DNA of 64,000 nt from Nostoc mirabile CHAB5784. Lineage in GTDB: Bacteria; Cyanobacteriota; Cyanobacteriia; Cyanobacteriales; Nostocaceae. The notes under the pieces are model-generated. The model saw nothing but the letters and a program-made list of their open reading frames with translations, was not told where the DNA came from and made no database searches. The stretch is from contig NZ_JAIVFS010000009.1 of assembly GCF_020829645.1 (NCBI RefSeq), positions 92,168-156,167 on the forward strand, read 5' to 3'. The position numbers were made by a program, and so were the translations under genes. This document shows positions 36,064 through 44,643 of the stretch, in pieces; the first letter of the stretch is position 1; every line of letters begins with the position of its first letter.

Positions 36064-36726
36064 ATGTTCAACTACAATCCGCTAGACTGTCTACCTTCAT
36101 CCGTAGAATTACCAGATTCTGATGATACACCTGTGGATAACGAACTGCAAATATTAGTTCCTAATTTATTATTAGCTACTTTAGCCTTAATCTGGCAAAA
36201 CCGTGATGATTGGTTTTTCGGCATCAACATGGGAATTTATTATACACCCAGTAACCCTGCCATTGTTCCAGATGGATTTCTCAGCTTGGGTGTAGAACGT
36301 TTTGTTGGAGAAAATGGACGTTCTAGTTATGTTCTTTGGGAAGAAGATGGAATTGTGCCAATTTTAGCTTTAGAGGTTGTTTCTCAAACTTACAACGGTG
36401 AATACGAACAAAAGAAAATAGATTATGCCAACTTAGGTATTTTGTATTATGTAATTTATGCTCCAACACGTTTGCGACGAAAGCGACAACGTTTAGAAGT
36501 TTATCGTTTAGTCGAGGGTAAATATATTTTACAACCAGGAGATAAACTCTGGATGCCTGAAATTGGTTTAGGTATTGGAATTGAAAGAGGAACCTATCAA
36601 GGAAAAACACGGGAATGGCTATATTGGTATGACGAAAATAGTAGTAGGTATTTAACGCCAGAAGAACAATTGCAAAATCTTTTAGCTAAATTACAACAGC
36701 AAAAAATTGACCCTAACACACTTTGA
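36064..36726 (+). CDS. Uma2 family (DUF820) putative endonuclease
   Basis: 220 residues of the cyanobacteria-expanded DUF820/Uma2 family, with a PD-(D/E)XK-like fold. Visible motifs: IVPDGFLSLGVER (metal-binding Asp), ILALEVVSQTYNGEYEQKK (catalytic E), and KIDYANLGILYYVIY. Function is unproven; the family is abundant in Nostoc. No partner gene lies beside it. Another member is at 59.0 kb. Confidence 0.88.
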   Translation: MFNYNPLDCLPSSVELPDSDDTPVDNELQILVPNLLLATLALIWQNRDDWFFGINMGIYYTPSNPAIVPDGFLSLGVERFVGENGRSSYVLWEEDGIVPILALEVVSQTYNGEYEQKKIDYANLGILYYVIYAPTRLRRKRQRLEVYRLVEGKYILQPGDKLWMPEIGLGIGIERGTYQGKTREWLYWYDENSSRYLTPEEQLQNLLAKLQQQKIDPNTL

Positions 36727-36823
36727 ATATGCGTTCTAAAAACTTGCTTTTTGATGCATTCTTTTTTTACCTTGAATTTTTACCGCCTAACAACAGTAAG
36801 CACGTTTGTTTTTGAATTTTAAA

Positions 36824-38377
36824 TTAACTATTAGCTTCTTCATCGTGTTCAACTACTTCAACCTTATCTTGTAACGGCTTCACCACCCGCGCGATCGCTT
36901 CTTGAATAAAAGCCTTAATAAACTCATCTCTGCGATTAATTTGAAACTGTCGCTGCACAACTTCTGTCATTCCACCATCACCCCAATCTTGGTCATGACG
37001 AAAATATTCGATAAAACTTTTACCAGCAATCCGCGTTAAATAAGCTGCTGTCACGCCTTGAATTGCTCTACCAATAATAAAGGTAGCAACATTGAGTTGC
37101 AAAGCTGTAGATAATAATTGAATTGCTCCTTTAACAATGCCCAAACTAGCGATCGTTTTCGCTAAAGAAAGGGCTAACTCTCGTCCCCGTTCCATATTCA
37201 ATTCACAGCCGTACACTCTGCCAATTTCCACGACCATTTGAGCATTAACAGCTGCTGTTGCCAGCAAATCTACCACTGGTATCGGCGTGACTGATACTAC
37301 ACCAGCACCAATCCACTGAAAGCGTTCTACGATTTTGTCAGCTTGACGGCGACGCTGGCCATCGATGAGTTTTCGCGCCTCGTCTCCCAATCGCAGAGAT
37401 TGCAAAAGAATATTATCTGCCACCAAATCTTCACCCTCAGCCCGTAAAACAGCAGCCGTGCGCCGCAGTAAAGGAACAATATCGGGTTCCGGCTGGAAGG
37501 TTTCGCCAGTTTCTAATTGTGCAGGTTGGGGATTAGCAGCGATCGCCACCACATCATTAGTAGCAATAAATCCCCGTACCCGTTGACGCAACCTTGCAAG
37601 GATGGATTCTTTATCTTCATCTGTATATAAATCAGTTTTGTTGAGAACTAGAAGCGATCGCTTCCCAATTTCTGCTAATCCCCGCAACGGCTCATATTCT
37701 GAGCGCCGTAAGTCATTATCTACCACAAACAGCAGTAAATCGGCTTCTGTCGCCAGTTCTCGCGCCATTTGTTCCCGTTCCGTTCCCGCCACCCCCGCTT
37801 CTAAAATTCCTGGCGTATCCGTAATTAAAATCTTGCGTTCTAATCCCTTCAACCGCAGACAATAAGTTTCTCCCACCTGGGTTGTACCCATCGGTGCATC
37901 CACTTGACCGACCATGCGTCCCATAATCGCATTAACTAGAGAAGTTTTGCCAGCACTCCCCGTACCAAATACCACTACTTGAATTTCACCCCGTGCTAAG
38001 TTCGCTTCAATCTCTCGTGATTTACTTAATAAAGCTTGGCGTGTTACTTCATCTTGAATTTGCGCTACCTGTTGGCGCACAGCCTGGAGAGTTGTAGAAG
38101 CAGCATCAGATTTGCCAGCAGGAATTTGCGCCGCAGTTACTCGCTTCGGGTTGCGGCGCGATCGCTTTTCCCCAGATTGAATCACCAATACATAATAGAC
38201 AAAAGCAGCAACCAATGCTCCAATGAGGACAATCAGCAGCAACAGCAGCAAATTGCCTAGCAACGGCGAATAGGACAATTGCCAATAGAGGCGCGATAGG
38301 GAATCAATTAGCCATAGAGCTAGTCCCAAAATGACAATCAGACCAACAATCAGCGTTACTATGCGTGACAGAGGCAT
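36824..38377 (-). CDS. Membrane-anchored GTPase with DUF697 domain
   Basis: 517 residues. Two N-terminal membrane helices (about 5-25 and 42-65), then an Era-like G domain: G1 FGTGSAGKTSLVNA, G3 ITDTPGILE, G4 LVLNKTDLY. The C-terminal DUF697/YcjF-type region (about 345-480) is hydrophobic. Unlike the GTPase at 19.2 kb, the base-specificity motif NKTD is intact. Likely bound to the cytoplasmic or thylakoid membrane; function unknown. Monocistronic. Confidence 0.88.
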   Translation of the reverse strand: MPLSRIVTLIVGLIVILGLALWLIDSLSRLYWQLSYSPLLGNLLLLLLIVLIGALVAAFVYYVLVIQSGEKRSRRNPKRVTAAQIPAGKSDAASTTLQAVRQQVAQIQDEVTRQALLSKSREIEANLARGEIQVVVFGTGSAGKTSLVNAIMGRMVGQVDAPMGTTQVGETYCLRLKGLERKILITDTPGILEAGVAGTEREQMARELATEADLLLFVVDNDLRRSEYEPLRGLAEIGKRSLLVLNKTDLYTDEDKESILARLRQRVRGFIATNDVVAIAANPQPAQLETGETFQPEPDIVPLLRRTAAVLRAEGEDLVADNILLQSLRLGDEARKLIDGQRRRQADKIVERFQWIGAGVVSVTPIPVVDLLATAAVNAQMVVEIGRVYGCELNMERGRELALSLAKTIASLGIVKGAIQLLSTALQLNVATFIIGRAIQGVTAAYLTRIAGKSFIEYFRHDQDWGDGGMTEVVQRQFQINRRDEFIKAFIQEAIARVVKPLQDKVEVVEHDEEANS

Positions 38378-38410
38378 GGCTGGGAAATATTAGTGGATAT
38401 TCAGTAGGCA

Positions 38411-38454
38411 GATGCTTCTGATTTTAATAGTTTCAGTATTTTTTACCAGAGTAG
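38411..38454. repeat. 44-bp direct repeat, first copy
   Basis: GCTTCTGATTTTAATAGTTTC and AGTATTTTTTACCAGAGTAG match 38885-38928 with several differences. One copy precedes the DUF697 GTPase gene start (on the other strand), the other precedes the HAMP kinase gene. Confidence 0.7.
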
Positions 38455-38599
38455 TCAGAAGCAGCTTTTGATTCAACCAAGAACGCTCATCTGCTTGACT
38501 AACAAAATTTTAAATCTCGTACTGCGTTTCTAGCCCGCCTCGGAATAAATTCCGAGTTTCATAGCTGAAGTCCACGCTTAGTGGACTTATATAAACATT

Positions 38600-38722
38600 A
38601 GACCTCTTGCATAAATCAAAAATAAAGAACCCCACCCCGCATTTGCTCACGCAAACGCTCCCCTCCCCGCTTGCGGGGAGGGGTTAGGGGTGGGGTGTGT
38701 TAGGGACTTTTGCAAGAGGTCT
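38600..38722. repeat. MITE-like element, AGACCTCTTGC family, ATT duplication
   Basis: Ends AGACCTCTTGC and GCAAGAGGTCT with ATT on both sides (38597-38599, 38723-38725). The core is the CCCCACCCC...CCCCTCCCCGCTTGCGGGGA-type palindrome rather than the core found in the 23.1 kb copy with identical ends. Confidence 0.85.
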
Positions 38723-38884
38723 ATTCTTTATAATCGTTGACGGTTGACGGTTATCGGTCATCAGTCAACCGTCAACAGTCATCAGGTAAATGTACAAGTT
38801 AAATGCGTAACAGCTTACTACTTCTTACTCAGCACTGTTTCGGTGAGCGTGGTAGTTTCAGTCTAACAAAAATGTGAGTAGAGA

Positions 38885-38928
38885 GATACTTCTAATCTTC
38901 ATAGTTTCAGTATTTTTGACCAGGGTAG
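38885..38928. repeat. 44-bp direct repeat, second copy
   Basis: ACTTCTAATCTTCATAGTTTC and AGTATTTTTGACCAGGGTAG; partner of 38411-38454. Confidence 0.7.
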
Positions 38929-39049
38929 AAAAAGCCATTTTTGATAAACTGAGAGCGCATTTTGTATCAAATTGTGTTCCACTTGCGGCTGGATTTCTTG
39001 TTTTTGATGAAAAACCGCCTACTAAAAACATTCAACAGCGAGTTATGCC

Positions 39050-40753
39050 ATGACTGCGACACCTAAATTAAGATACTTTAACTGGGTTCAACAAAAATTC
39101 CACCAGCTTAGTATTCGGCAAAAAATTTTTTGTGGGTACGGATTGGCTTTGGGAGTTGCAGTTTTGGGAACAACGGTGGGGTTGATAATAGGCGATCGCT
39201 ACTTGCAACAAGCTAGACAACAGATGATCTTGGCAGATGAAGAGGGAAGCTTGTTAAGTAGTTTGCAAGGCGAAGTGTTGGAAATACAGATCCACCAGCA
39301 AGAAATAGTGCCTTTTTTGCAGCAGTCACAAGCGTTGCAAAAGAAAATTTCTGATTTCAAAACCGATCTGGCGCAAGCGGAAACGTTGCTTTCTCAAACA
39401 CAAGAATTTAGTCAAACCAGTTCGCAAGAGGATTTACAAGCTCTGCTCACAAAGCATAACAGCACGATAACCGGATATTTTGAACAACTCAGGTTGCTGA
39501 TTCGGCAAATTTTGCCATTAACTTCACAGCCAGAGGGAGCTATAAAAGCACAGCAATTAATCTCGAAATTCAGTCAAAGCCAGGATGCTTTAAAGTTTTA
39601 TCAATTTGCCCATGAGTTAACTGACTTTGCCAAAACAGTTCAAGAACGCCAAGAGCAAGCTGATGTAGCCCAAGAAAAGGCTGCACTCATGCAAGCTCAG
39701 ATTATTATTGGTAGTATGCTGCTGTCAGTGGCGATCGCTGCCATTCTGGCTTTCTACACAAGTAAAATCATCGCCCATCCCATTAACGCGGTGACGAAGA
39801 TTGCCCAAAGAGTTACGCAAGAAGGCAATTTTGATTTGCAAGCGCCTGTCACCACAGAAGATGAAGTTGGGGCCTTAACTAGCTCCCTTAACCAGCTTAT
39901 CCAACAGGTGAAGCACCTTTTAGAAGAACAACTTGCCGAAGCCCAAGTCCGACTAATTCAAAGTGAGAAAATGTCTAGTTTAGGAAGGATGCTGGCTGGT
40001 GTCGCTCACGAAATTAATAATCCGATAAATTTCATTTCTGGCAACCTCGTACACGCGAAAACCTATACTGACGACCTCTTATCGCTACTACAAACATACA
40101 TTGCCGAAGTTCCTCATCCTTCCACTACTCTGCAAACTTTAACAGAAGAAATTGATTTGGAGTTTCTGGAAGTAGATTTGCCAAAACTCTTCAACTCTAT
40201 GAAAGTTGGTGCTGACCGCACACGAGAAATTGTCCGAAGTTTGAAAGATTTTTCTCGTTTAGATGACAGGGAAGCGCAGTTAGTAGAGCTACATGCTTGT
40301 ATAGATAGTACACTATTGATTCTGAACAATCGCCTGAAAAATGGTATTAACCTTGTTCGCAACTATGGAGAAATTCCACTGATTCCAGGCTACACAGGTT
40401 TACTTTATCAGGTATTTATGAATATTCTTAGCAATGCCATTGATGCTCTAGAACAAAAATCGGCTGAGAATCCCGAATTTATGCCTGAAATTACCATTAT
40501 TACAGAATGCTGGGGGAATGATTTGGTGATAGTGCGAATTGCAGACAATGGCTCTGGTATTTCGCCAGAAAATCAGAAAAAGATATTTGATACATTTTTC
40601 ACAACCAAACCACGAGGGATTGGTACTGGTTTGGGGCTAGCGATTGCACATCAGATTGTGGTAGAAAAACATCAGGGTAAAATTACTTGCCAATCTGAGT
40701 TAAATCGAGGTACAGAGTTTGTGTTGGCTCTACCCACCGCAGGTATCGCATAA
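39050..40753 (+). CDS. Membrane histidine kinase with HAMP domain
   Basis: 567 residues. Helices at about 22-45 and 220-240 bracket a helical periplasmic segment (about 46-218, rich in Gln/Leu, four-helix-bundle type). A HAMP linker (about 240-295) is followed by His 320 (AGVAHEINNPINF) and the ATPase domain (N box NILSNAIDALEQ, G1 DNGSGI, G2 GTGLGLAIAHQI). It has no receiver, so the response regulator must lie elsewhere. ATG at 39050. Confidence 0.9.
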   Translation: MTATPKLRYFNWVQQKFHQLSIRQKIFCGYGLALGVAVLGTTVGLIIGDRYLQQARQQMILADEEGSLLSSLQGEVLEIQIHQQEIVPFLQQSQALQKKISDFKTDLAQAETLLSQTQEFSQTSSQEDLQALLTKHNSTITGYFEQLRLLIRQILPLTSQPEGAIKAQQLISKFSQSQDALKFYQFAHELTDFAKTVQERQEQADVAQEKAALMQAQIIIGSMLLSVAIAAILAFYTSKIIAHPINAVTKIAQRVTQEGNFDLQAPVTTEDEVGALTSSLNQLIQQVKHLLEEQLAEAQVRLIQSEKMSSLGRMLAGVAHEINNPINFISGNLVHAKTYTDDLLSLLQTYIAEVPHPSTTLQTLTEEIDLEFLEVDLPKLFNSMKVGADRTREIVRSLKDFSRLDDREAQLVELHACIDSTLLILNNRLKNGINLVRNYGEIPLIPGYTGLLYQVFMNILSNAIDALEQKSAENPEFMPEITIITECWGNDLVIVRIADNGSGISPENQKKIFDTFFTTKPRGIGTGLGLAIAHQIVVEKHQGKITCQSELNRGTEFVLALPTAGIA

Positions 40754-40882
40754 CCGATTTATCATCCTTAAGCTAGTAGCTTTTGAAATTTTATTCGTTC
40801 ATTATAAAGCTCGCGTGTTCTAATTTTTTAGTGGACTTACGCCAGTTTTGGCAAGCTTTTTCAGAACAAAGAGAGAAAACTT

Positions 40883-41407
40883 ATGGGACTTTTCGATCAA
40901 ATTCTTGGTGCCGTTGCTAATCCCAATCAACAGGGCAGCTTAGGTCAATTGGGAAGTATTGTTAACACTGTACAACAACTGAGCGATCGCACTGGCACAG
41001 ACCCGTCTACCATCCAATCAGTTTTGTCAATTGTCGGTAGTCAAGTGCGTTCTGCTTTACAACAAAAGCAAGCCACAGATGGTAATGAAGCCGCACAAAG
41101 TCTAGTTAATCAATATGCTGGGACTTCACCTAATCCCCAAGCCGTCAATTCGCTGTTTTCTCCTCAGATACAACAACAGGTAGCTCAGGTTGCTGCCGGG
41201 CGTACTGGATTGGATGCTGGTATGGTTCAACAATTGCTGCCTTTAGCAGTACCTTTAGTACTGAATTTTTTGCAATCAGGTGCCAATGCTCAAAATCCCC
41301 AAGCTGGCGGGAATTCTGTACTGAATTCTTTCTTGGATGCTGACGGCGATGGTGATGTCGATATCGCAGATGCCATCCAAATGGCTAGTCGATATATGCA
41401 AAGGTAA
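40883..41407 (+). CDS. DUF937 protein with C-terminal EF-hand-like loop
   Basis: 174 residues. The start MGLFDQILGAVANPNQQGSLGQL and the repeats of LSIVGSQVRSAL and QLLPLAVPLVLNFL match DUF937, a helical family of unknown function. The C-terminus DADGDGDVDIADAIQMA is an EF-hand/dockerin-type calcium loop. Gln, Ala and Asn are abundant. ATG at 40883 has a GAGAGAAAA region upstream; probably monocistronic. Confidence 0.85.
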   Translation: MGLFDQILGAVANPNQQGSLGQLGSIVNTVQQLSDRTGTDPSTIQSVLSIVGSQVRSALQQKQATDGNEAAQSLVNQYAGTSPNPQAVNSLFSPQIQQQVAQVAAGRTGLDAGMVQQLLPLAVPLVLNFLQSGANAQNPQAGGNSVLNSFLDADGDGDVDIADAIQMASRYMQR

Positions 41408-41413
41408 CACTTC

Positions 41414-41520
41414 TTAACCCCCACTCCCCACTCCCCGCTCCTAACTCCTAACTCCTAACTCCTAACTCCCAACTCTCTACTCCCCACTCCCCACTCCCCA
41501 CTCCCCACACCCCATTCCCT
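41414..41520. repeat. CCCCACT / CCTAACT tandem repeats
   Basis: Heptamers ACTCCCC and ACTCCTA are repeated about 14 times between the DUF937 and PNPOx-like genes. This is another class of short tandem repeat seen in Nostoc-type genomes. Confidence 0.9.
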
Positions 41521-41609
41521 TAGACATGGGCAATTAGCCACTTGCTAGATATTTAGCTAAGACATAGGCTGAGAAGATGAGAAATTTGCAAATATAAATC
41601 AGACAGTCT

Positions 41610-42164
41610 ATGTCTAAATTTTTTGACTGTATTACTGAGGAACAGCAAGGCTTTATTGCAGCCCAACACCTTTTCTTTGTTGGCTCTGCACCCTTGAGTT
41701 CTACGGGCCATGTTAACCTCTCTCCTAAAGGTTTAGGCTGCTTTCGCGTCCTCTCTCCCAACCGAGTAGGTTATTTAGACCTTACAGGCAGTGGTAACGA
41801 AACATCAGCCCATTTGGAAGAAAATGGGCGGATAACCTTCATGTTTTGCGCCTTTGAGGAACCCGCGTGTATATTACGTCTTTACGGTCAAGGAAAGACG
41901 ATTTTACCGAATTCTCCAGATTGGGACTCTTTGTACTCTTTGTTTGTGCCCATGCCTGGAACTCGTCAAATTATCGTCGCCGACATTGAAAAAGTACAGA
42001 CTTCCTGTGGTTTTGGCGTACCACTCTATGAATATCAAGGTGAGCGCCAGACTTTAGTAAACTGGGCTAGTAAAAAAGGCGAAGAGGGAGTTCGAGAATA
42101 TCAACAGCAGAAAAATCTCGTCAGCATTGACGGTTTAGCCACACCACTGAGTAAATTATCTTAA
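41610..42164 (+). CDS. Pyridoxamine 5'-phosphate oxidase family protein
   Basis: 184 residues with a split-barrel flavin-binding fold. The N-terminal QQGFIAAQHLFFVGSAPLS, GHVNLSPKG and RVGYLDLTGSGNETSAHL are typical of the PNPOx-like group that includes plant and cyanobacterial homologues of unknown substrate. It is not the PdxH enzyme itself, as the pyridoxine-specific C-terminal motif is absent. A GNAT gene starts 33 bp downstream and may share a transcript. Confidence 0.87.
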   Translation: MSKFFDCITEEQQGFIAAQHLFFVGSAPLSSTGHVNLSPKGLGCFRVLSPNRVGYLDLTGSGNETSAHLEENGRITFMFCAFEEPACILRLYGQGKTILPNSPDWDSLYSLFVPMPGTRQIIVADIEKVQTSCGFGVPLYEYQGERQTLVNWASKKGEEGVREYQQQKNLVSIDGLATPLSKLS

Positions 42165-42196
42165 ATTTTACAAAAGCGGACTTTGGGGCATGAGTT

Positions 42197-42703
42197 ATGG
42201 ATTATTCTATTCGTCCACTCAGACAGCAAGATGAGCCTTTTCTTTGGCAAATGCTTTACGAAGCAGCCCATCTGGTAGAAGAAGGTAATTTGACAGTGCA
42301 GGATGCGATAAATAATCCTGATTTGGCAAAATATGTTAAAGATTGGGGACGTAAAGATGATAGCGGCTTTGTCGCTATTCTGGAAAGTAGTAATCAAGCA
42401 GTAGGAGCAGCATGGCTGCGTCTATTGACAGGTGAAAATAAAGGATATGGCTATGTTGATGATCAAACTCCTGAACTGGCAATAGCAATTCTTCCTCAAC
42501 ATAGAAATAAAGGCATAGGAACGCAGTTACTCACACATTTGTTAGCGGCAGCTAAAACATCTTATCCATCAATATCACTTAGTACCAGATCGACAAATCC
42601 AGCCGTGGGTTTATATAAACGATTTGGCTGGGAAGTTCTTGCTCAAAGTGAGACAATCAACCGAGTTGGTGGCATCTCTTTCAAGATGAAAATTAATTTT
42701 TAA
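42197..42703 (+). CDS. GNAT family N-acetyltransferase
   Basis: 168 residues starting MDYSIRPLRQQDEPFLW, a typical GNAT opening. The acetyl-CoA site is LAIAILPQHRNKGIGTQLL (RxxGxG/A form), followed by ISLSTRSTNPAVGLYKRFGWEV. Small-molecule or protein substrate unknown. Followed by a good terminator at 42742-42778. Confidence 0.9.
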   Translation: MDYSIRPLRQQDEPFLWQMLYEAAHLVEEGNLTVQDAINNPDLAKYVKDWGRKDDSGFVAILESSNQAVGAAWLRLLTGENKGYGYVDDQTPELAIAILPQHRNKGIGTQLLTHLLAAAKTSYPSISLSTRSTNPAVGLYKRFGWEVLAQSETINRVGGISFKMKINF

Positions 42704-42741
42704 GCTCAAAGTTCGTCGCTTGTAGGGAGTGTCAATAAGAG

Positions 42742-42778
42742 AGCCGCCAAAGCGATCGCAGCTTGCAAGCGGCTTTTT
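42742..42778 (+). terminator. Rho-independent terminator after GNAT
   Basis: AGCCGC and GCGGCT arms, the loop including a GCGATCGC site, followed by TTTTT. It lies 39 bp after the GNAT stop codon. Confidence 0.75.
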
Positions 42779-42830
42779 CGTGTAACATCACAATAGTTGT
42801 GAAATCCTATCTTCATTTGGAATTTTGCTT

Positions 42831-43007
42831 TTATAAGCCTTTAGGATCGGTGTCACCACCAATTATTACTTGGAACAAGTTTCCTAGTAAAGAGAAAAAT
42901 GCCGAAACGAACACTATCAGCATTAGACTAGCAAGGGCAGCAAAAGGAGAGATGATGAATAAGAGTAAGAGTGCAAGCATCAAAATCGTTAGTAATGTCT
43001 TATTCAT
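42831..43007 (-). CDS. Small hydrophobic membrane protein
   Basis: 58 residues starting MNKTLLTILMLALLLLFIIS, with two hydrophobic stretches (about 4-22 and 25-45) and a short polar tail GGDTDPKGL. An AAAGG ribosome site is placed 8 bp before the ATG at 43007; an alternative GTG lies three codons upstream. I recognise it only as a type of small membrane protein common in cyanobacteria. The overlapping plus-strand frame lacks such support. Confidence 0.65.
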   Translation of the reverse strand: MNKTLLTILMLALLLLFIISPFAALASLMLIVFVSAFFSLLGNLFQVIIGGDTDPKGL

Positions 43008-43182
43008 CTTTTTCACCTTTCATAGTTGCTACTCTCAAGCTAACCAGCTAAGTCATGAACTTGACCACAGTCAATAGAAGGAATTATTCTTAGTTCTCTG
43101 GTAAGATTTTGCAACCAAATTGAGTACCAAAGTTTAAAAATTTATTTTTCTCCATCAATAAAATGATTTGCTCTGTACCAAA

Positions 43183-43208
43183 AATTACGAATTACGAATT
43201 ACGAATTA
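43183..43208. repeat. TTACGAA short tandem repeat
   Basis: Three copies of ATTACGA immediately after the arfB stop (arfB is on the minus strand). Confidence 0.88.
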
Positions 43209-43212
43209 GTAA

Positions 43213-43626
43213 TTATTCAATCACCTGCCCTCTGTTAGACTTAACCTGTCCGCGCTTAGTTTTGTAGTCAAGGCGCTTTCTTTGAGAACTGCGAGTTGGT
43301 TTGGTGGGTTTGCGTTTTATCGTCACTACAACTGCGCTTTGAATGAGTTCTTGAAGTCGTTTCAAAGCTGACTCCCGATTGTTCTCTTGGCTTCGGTGTT
43401 CTTGCGCTTTGATTACAACAACTCCGTCCTGGGTGATACGTCGATCATTCAGCTTTAAAAGCTGTTCTTTATAATAATCGGGTAATGATGAAGCCGCAAT
43501 ATCGAAGCGCAAGTGAATCGCAGTGGAAACCTTATTCACATTTTGGCCTCCTGCTCCTTGCGAACGAATTGCACTAATTTCAATCTCACTCTGTGGGATA
43601 ATAACTTTGTTGGAAATTTGCAGCAT
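43213..43626 (-). CDS. arfB: ArfB-type peptidyl-tRNA hydrolase (ribosome rescue)
   Basis: 137 residues. The GGQ loop SQGAGGQNVNKVSTA is at about 23-38 and the basic C-terminal tail (RSSQRKRLDYKTKRGQVKSN) would enter the mRNA channel of stalled ribosomes, as in ArfB/YaeJ. It releases peptides from ribosomes without a stop codon. Complete and normal in length. The S4-domain gene lies 47 bp upstream on the same strand, so both are probably in one operon. Confidence 0.92.
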   Translation of the reverse strand: MLQISNKVIIPQSEIEISAIRSQGAGGQNVNKVSTAIHLRFDIAASSLPDYYKEQLLKLNDRRITQDGVVVIKAQEHRSQENNRESALKRLQELIQSAVVVTIKRKPTKPTRSSQRKRLDYKTKRGQVKSNRGQVIE

Positions 43627-43673
43627 TACTCACAAGGTAAAAGAGGAACTTTTCAAGTTAGGATAAAAATCCT

Positions 43674-43928
43674 TTACTCAGTTTCTTCGGGAGAATCTAT
43701 TACTACGTCTTGGTCTTTATTGTTGTCCAAATTCACCTCTAAAGTCTTTCCTTCTATTGTCACTTTATCACCTGGTACTAGTCGCCGCCCTCGTCGGGTT
43801 TCTAGCATACCGTTGACTTGGACATCACCACCTTGAATCATCAGCTTGGCTTGTCCTCCACTTGGCACTATACCCATCAACTTTAAATATTGATTTAACT
43901 TAATTGTGTTGTCTCTGATTTTTTTCAT
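43674..43928 (-). CDS. RNA-binding S4 domain protein
   Basis: 84 residues. The S4 fold is clear: IKLNQYLKLMGIVPSGGQAKLMIQGGDVQVNGMLETRRGRRL, then VPGDKVTIEGKTLEV. Similar to the YaaA/YbcJ-type small S4 proteins that bind structured RNA, probably ribosomal. It precedes arfB in the same direction, consistent with a ribosome-related operon. Confidence 0.88.
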   Translation of the reverse strand: MKKIRDNTIKLNQYLKLMGIVPSGGQAKLMIQGGDVQVNGMLETRRGRRLVPGDKVTIEGKTLEVNLDNNKDQDVVIDSPEETE

Positions 43929-44047
43929 ACTAAATAAAACTGCATCATCTTAATTGTATCGTGGCGTTATCAAGGCAAAGGTGAATCTATTGCGCCACAT
44001 AATCACCTAAGTACAGTATTTCATTAATTCGTTGCGAATTAAATTTG

Positions 44048-44187
44048 CCAATGCGTTGCCTGACAATGCCAATGCGTCGCCTGACAATGCCAATGCGTTG
44101 CCTAACAATGCCAATGTGTTGCCTGACAATGCCAATGTATCGCCTGACAATGCCAATGCGTTGCCTGACAATGCCAATGCGTTGCCC
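44048..44187. repeat. 21-bp tandem array, TGACAATGCCAATGCGTTGCC type
   Basis: About six and a half units of CCAATGCGTTGCCTGACAAT(G). Unit length is the same 21 bp as the arrays beside alginate lyase, and the GACAATG core is shared, but the ATTGT arm is replaced, so the ACAATnnnATTGT dyad is lost. Confidence 0.88.
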
Positions 44188-44236
44188 TGTATTTAAAAAT
44201 GCTAGTGCTTAGGAACGCGGATTTAATTAAGTACAA

Positions 44237-44309
44237 AACCTCACCCCCAACCCCTCTCCTTGGTAAGGAGAGGGGAGACTTTGACGAAAGTCAAAGGCGG
44301 GGTGAGGTT
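44237..44309. repeat. Palindromic element, AACCTCACCCC termini
   Basis: AACCTCACCCC (44237-44247) pairs with GGGGTGAGGTT (44299-44309). Inside are two more hairpins, CCCCTCTCCTT/AAGGAGAGGGG and GACTTTGACGAAAGTC. A related degraded copy lies at 52813-52877. Confidence 0.8.
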
Positions 44310-44396
44310 AAAAACCATATTTAATTCATATTCCTTAGGTAAACTTTTAGAACGAAAATCAACGTTTGGGCTGATTTTACTAATTGGCTGTTGTGC

Positions 44397-44509
44397 AATA
44401 CTTTTCGGATAAGCCTAACAATCTTCCTTTTGGTCTGAAAAAAGCTTAAAGGATAAGGGATAAAGGTAAGTTTAAACCCTTTGCCTTTCCTGCTTAACCG
44501 AAAAGTATT
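44397..44509. repeat. MITE-like element, AATACTTTTCGGATAAGC termini
   Basis: AATACTTTTCGGATAAGC (44397-44414) and GCTTAACCGAAAAGTATT (44492-44509) differ at one paired base. 113 bp long. The core contains GGATAAGGGATAAAGG. Confidence 0.7.
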
Positions 44510-44643
44510 AGGCTATGGCGATCGCTATGACAAAAAGCTGTGATGCCAGTTTATTATCTATAATGTTGATCGACAAAATTTTCAGATATAGGTGAACAAA
44601 CTAGTCTGGAAGGTTATTTTAGTATGTTCAGGGGACTGGATCT

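Larger units (their letters stand above)
38378..39049. other. Gene-free region with element and direct repeats
   Basis: Holds a 44-bp imperfect direct repeat (38411-38454, 38885-38928), an AGACCTCTTGC element (38600-38722) and a GTTGACGGTTGACGGTTATC inverted cluster (38735-38785, with CAGTCAACCGTCAACAGTC). No coding frame. Confidence 0.5.
43929..44643. other. Gene-free region of repeats before the SNF2 gene
   Basis: Contains a third 21-bp array (44048-44187), a palindromic element (44237-44309) and a further inverted-repeat element (44397-44509). The rest is AT-rich. Confidence 0.5.

Noticed and set aside
42763..43077. Plus-strand 104-residue frame opposite the small membrane protein
   Set aside because: It begins in the terminator hairpin region and lacks any domain; the minus-strand frame has a ribosome site and membrane helices.
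44048..44187. Possible CRISPR array at the 21-bp repeats
   Set aside because: The units are contiguous with no unique spacers, and no cas gene is near.
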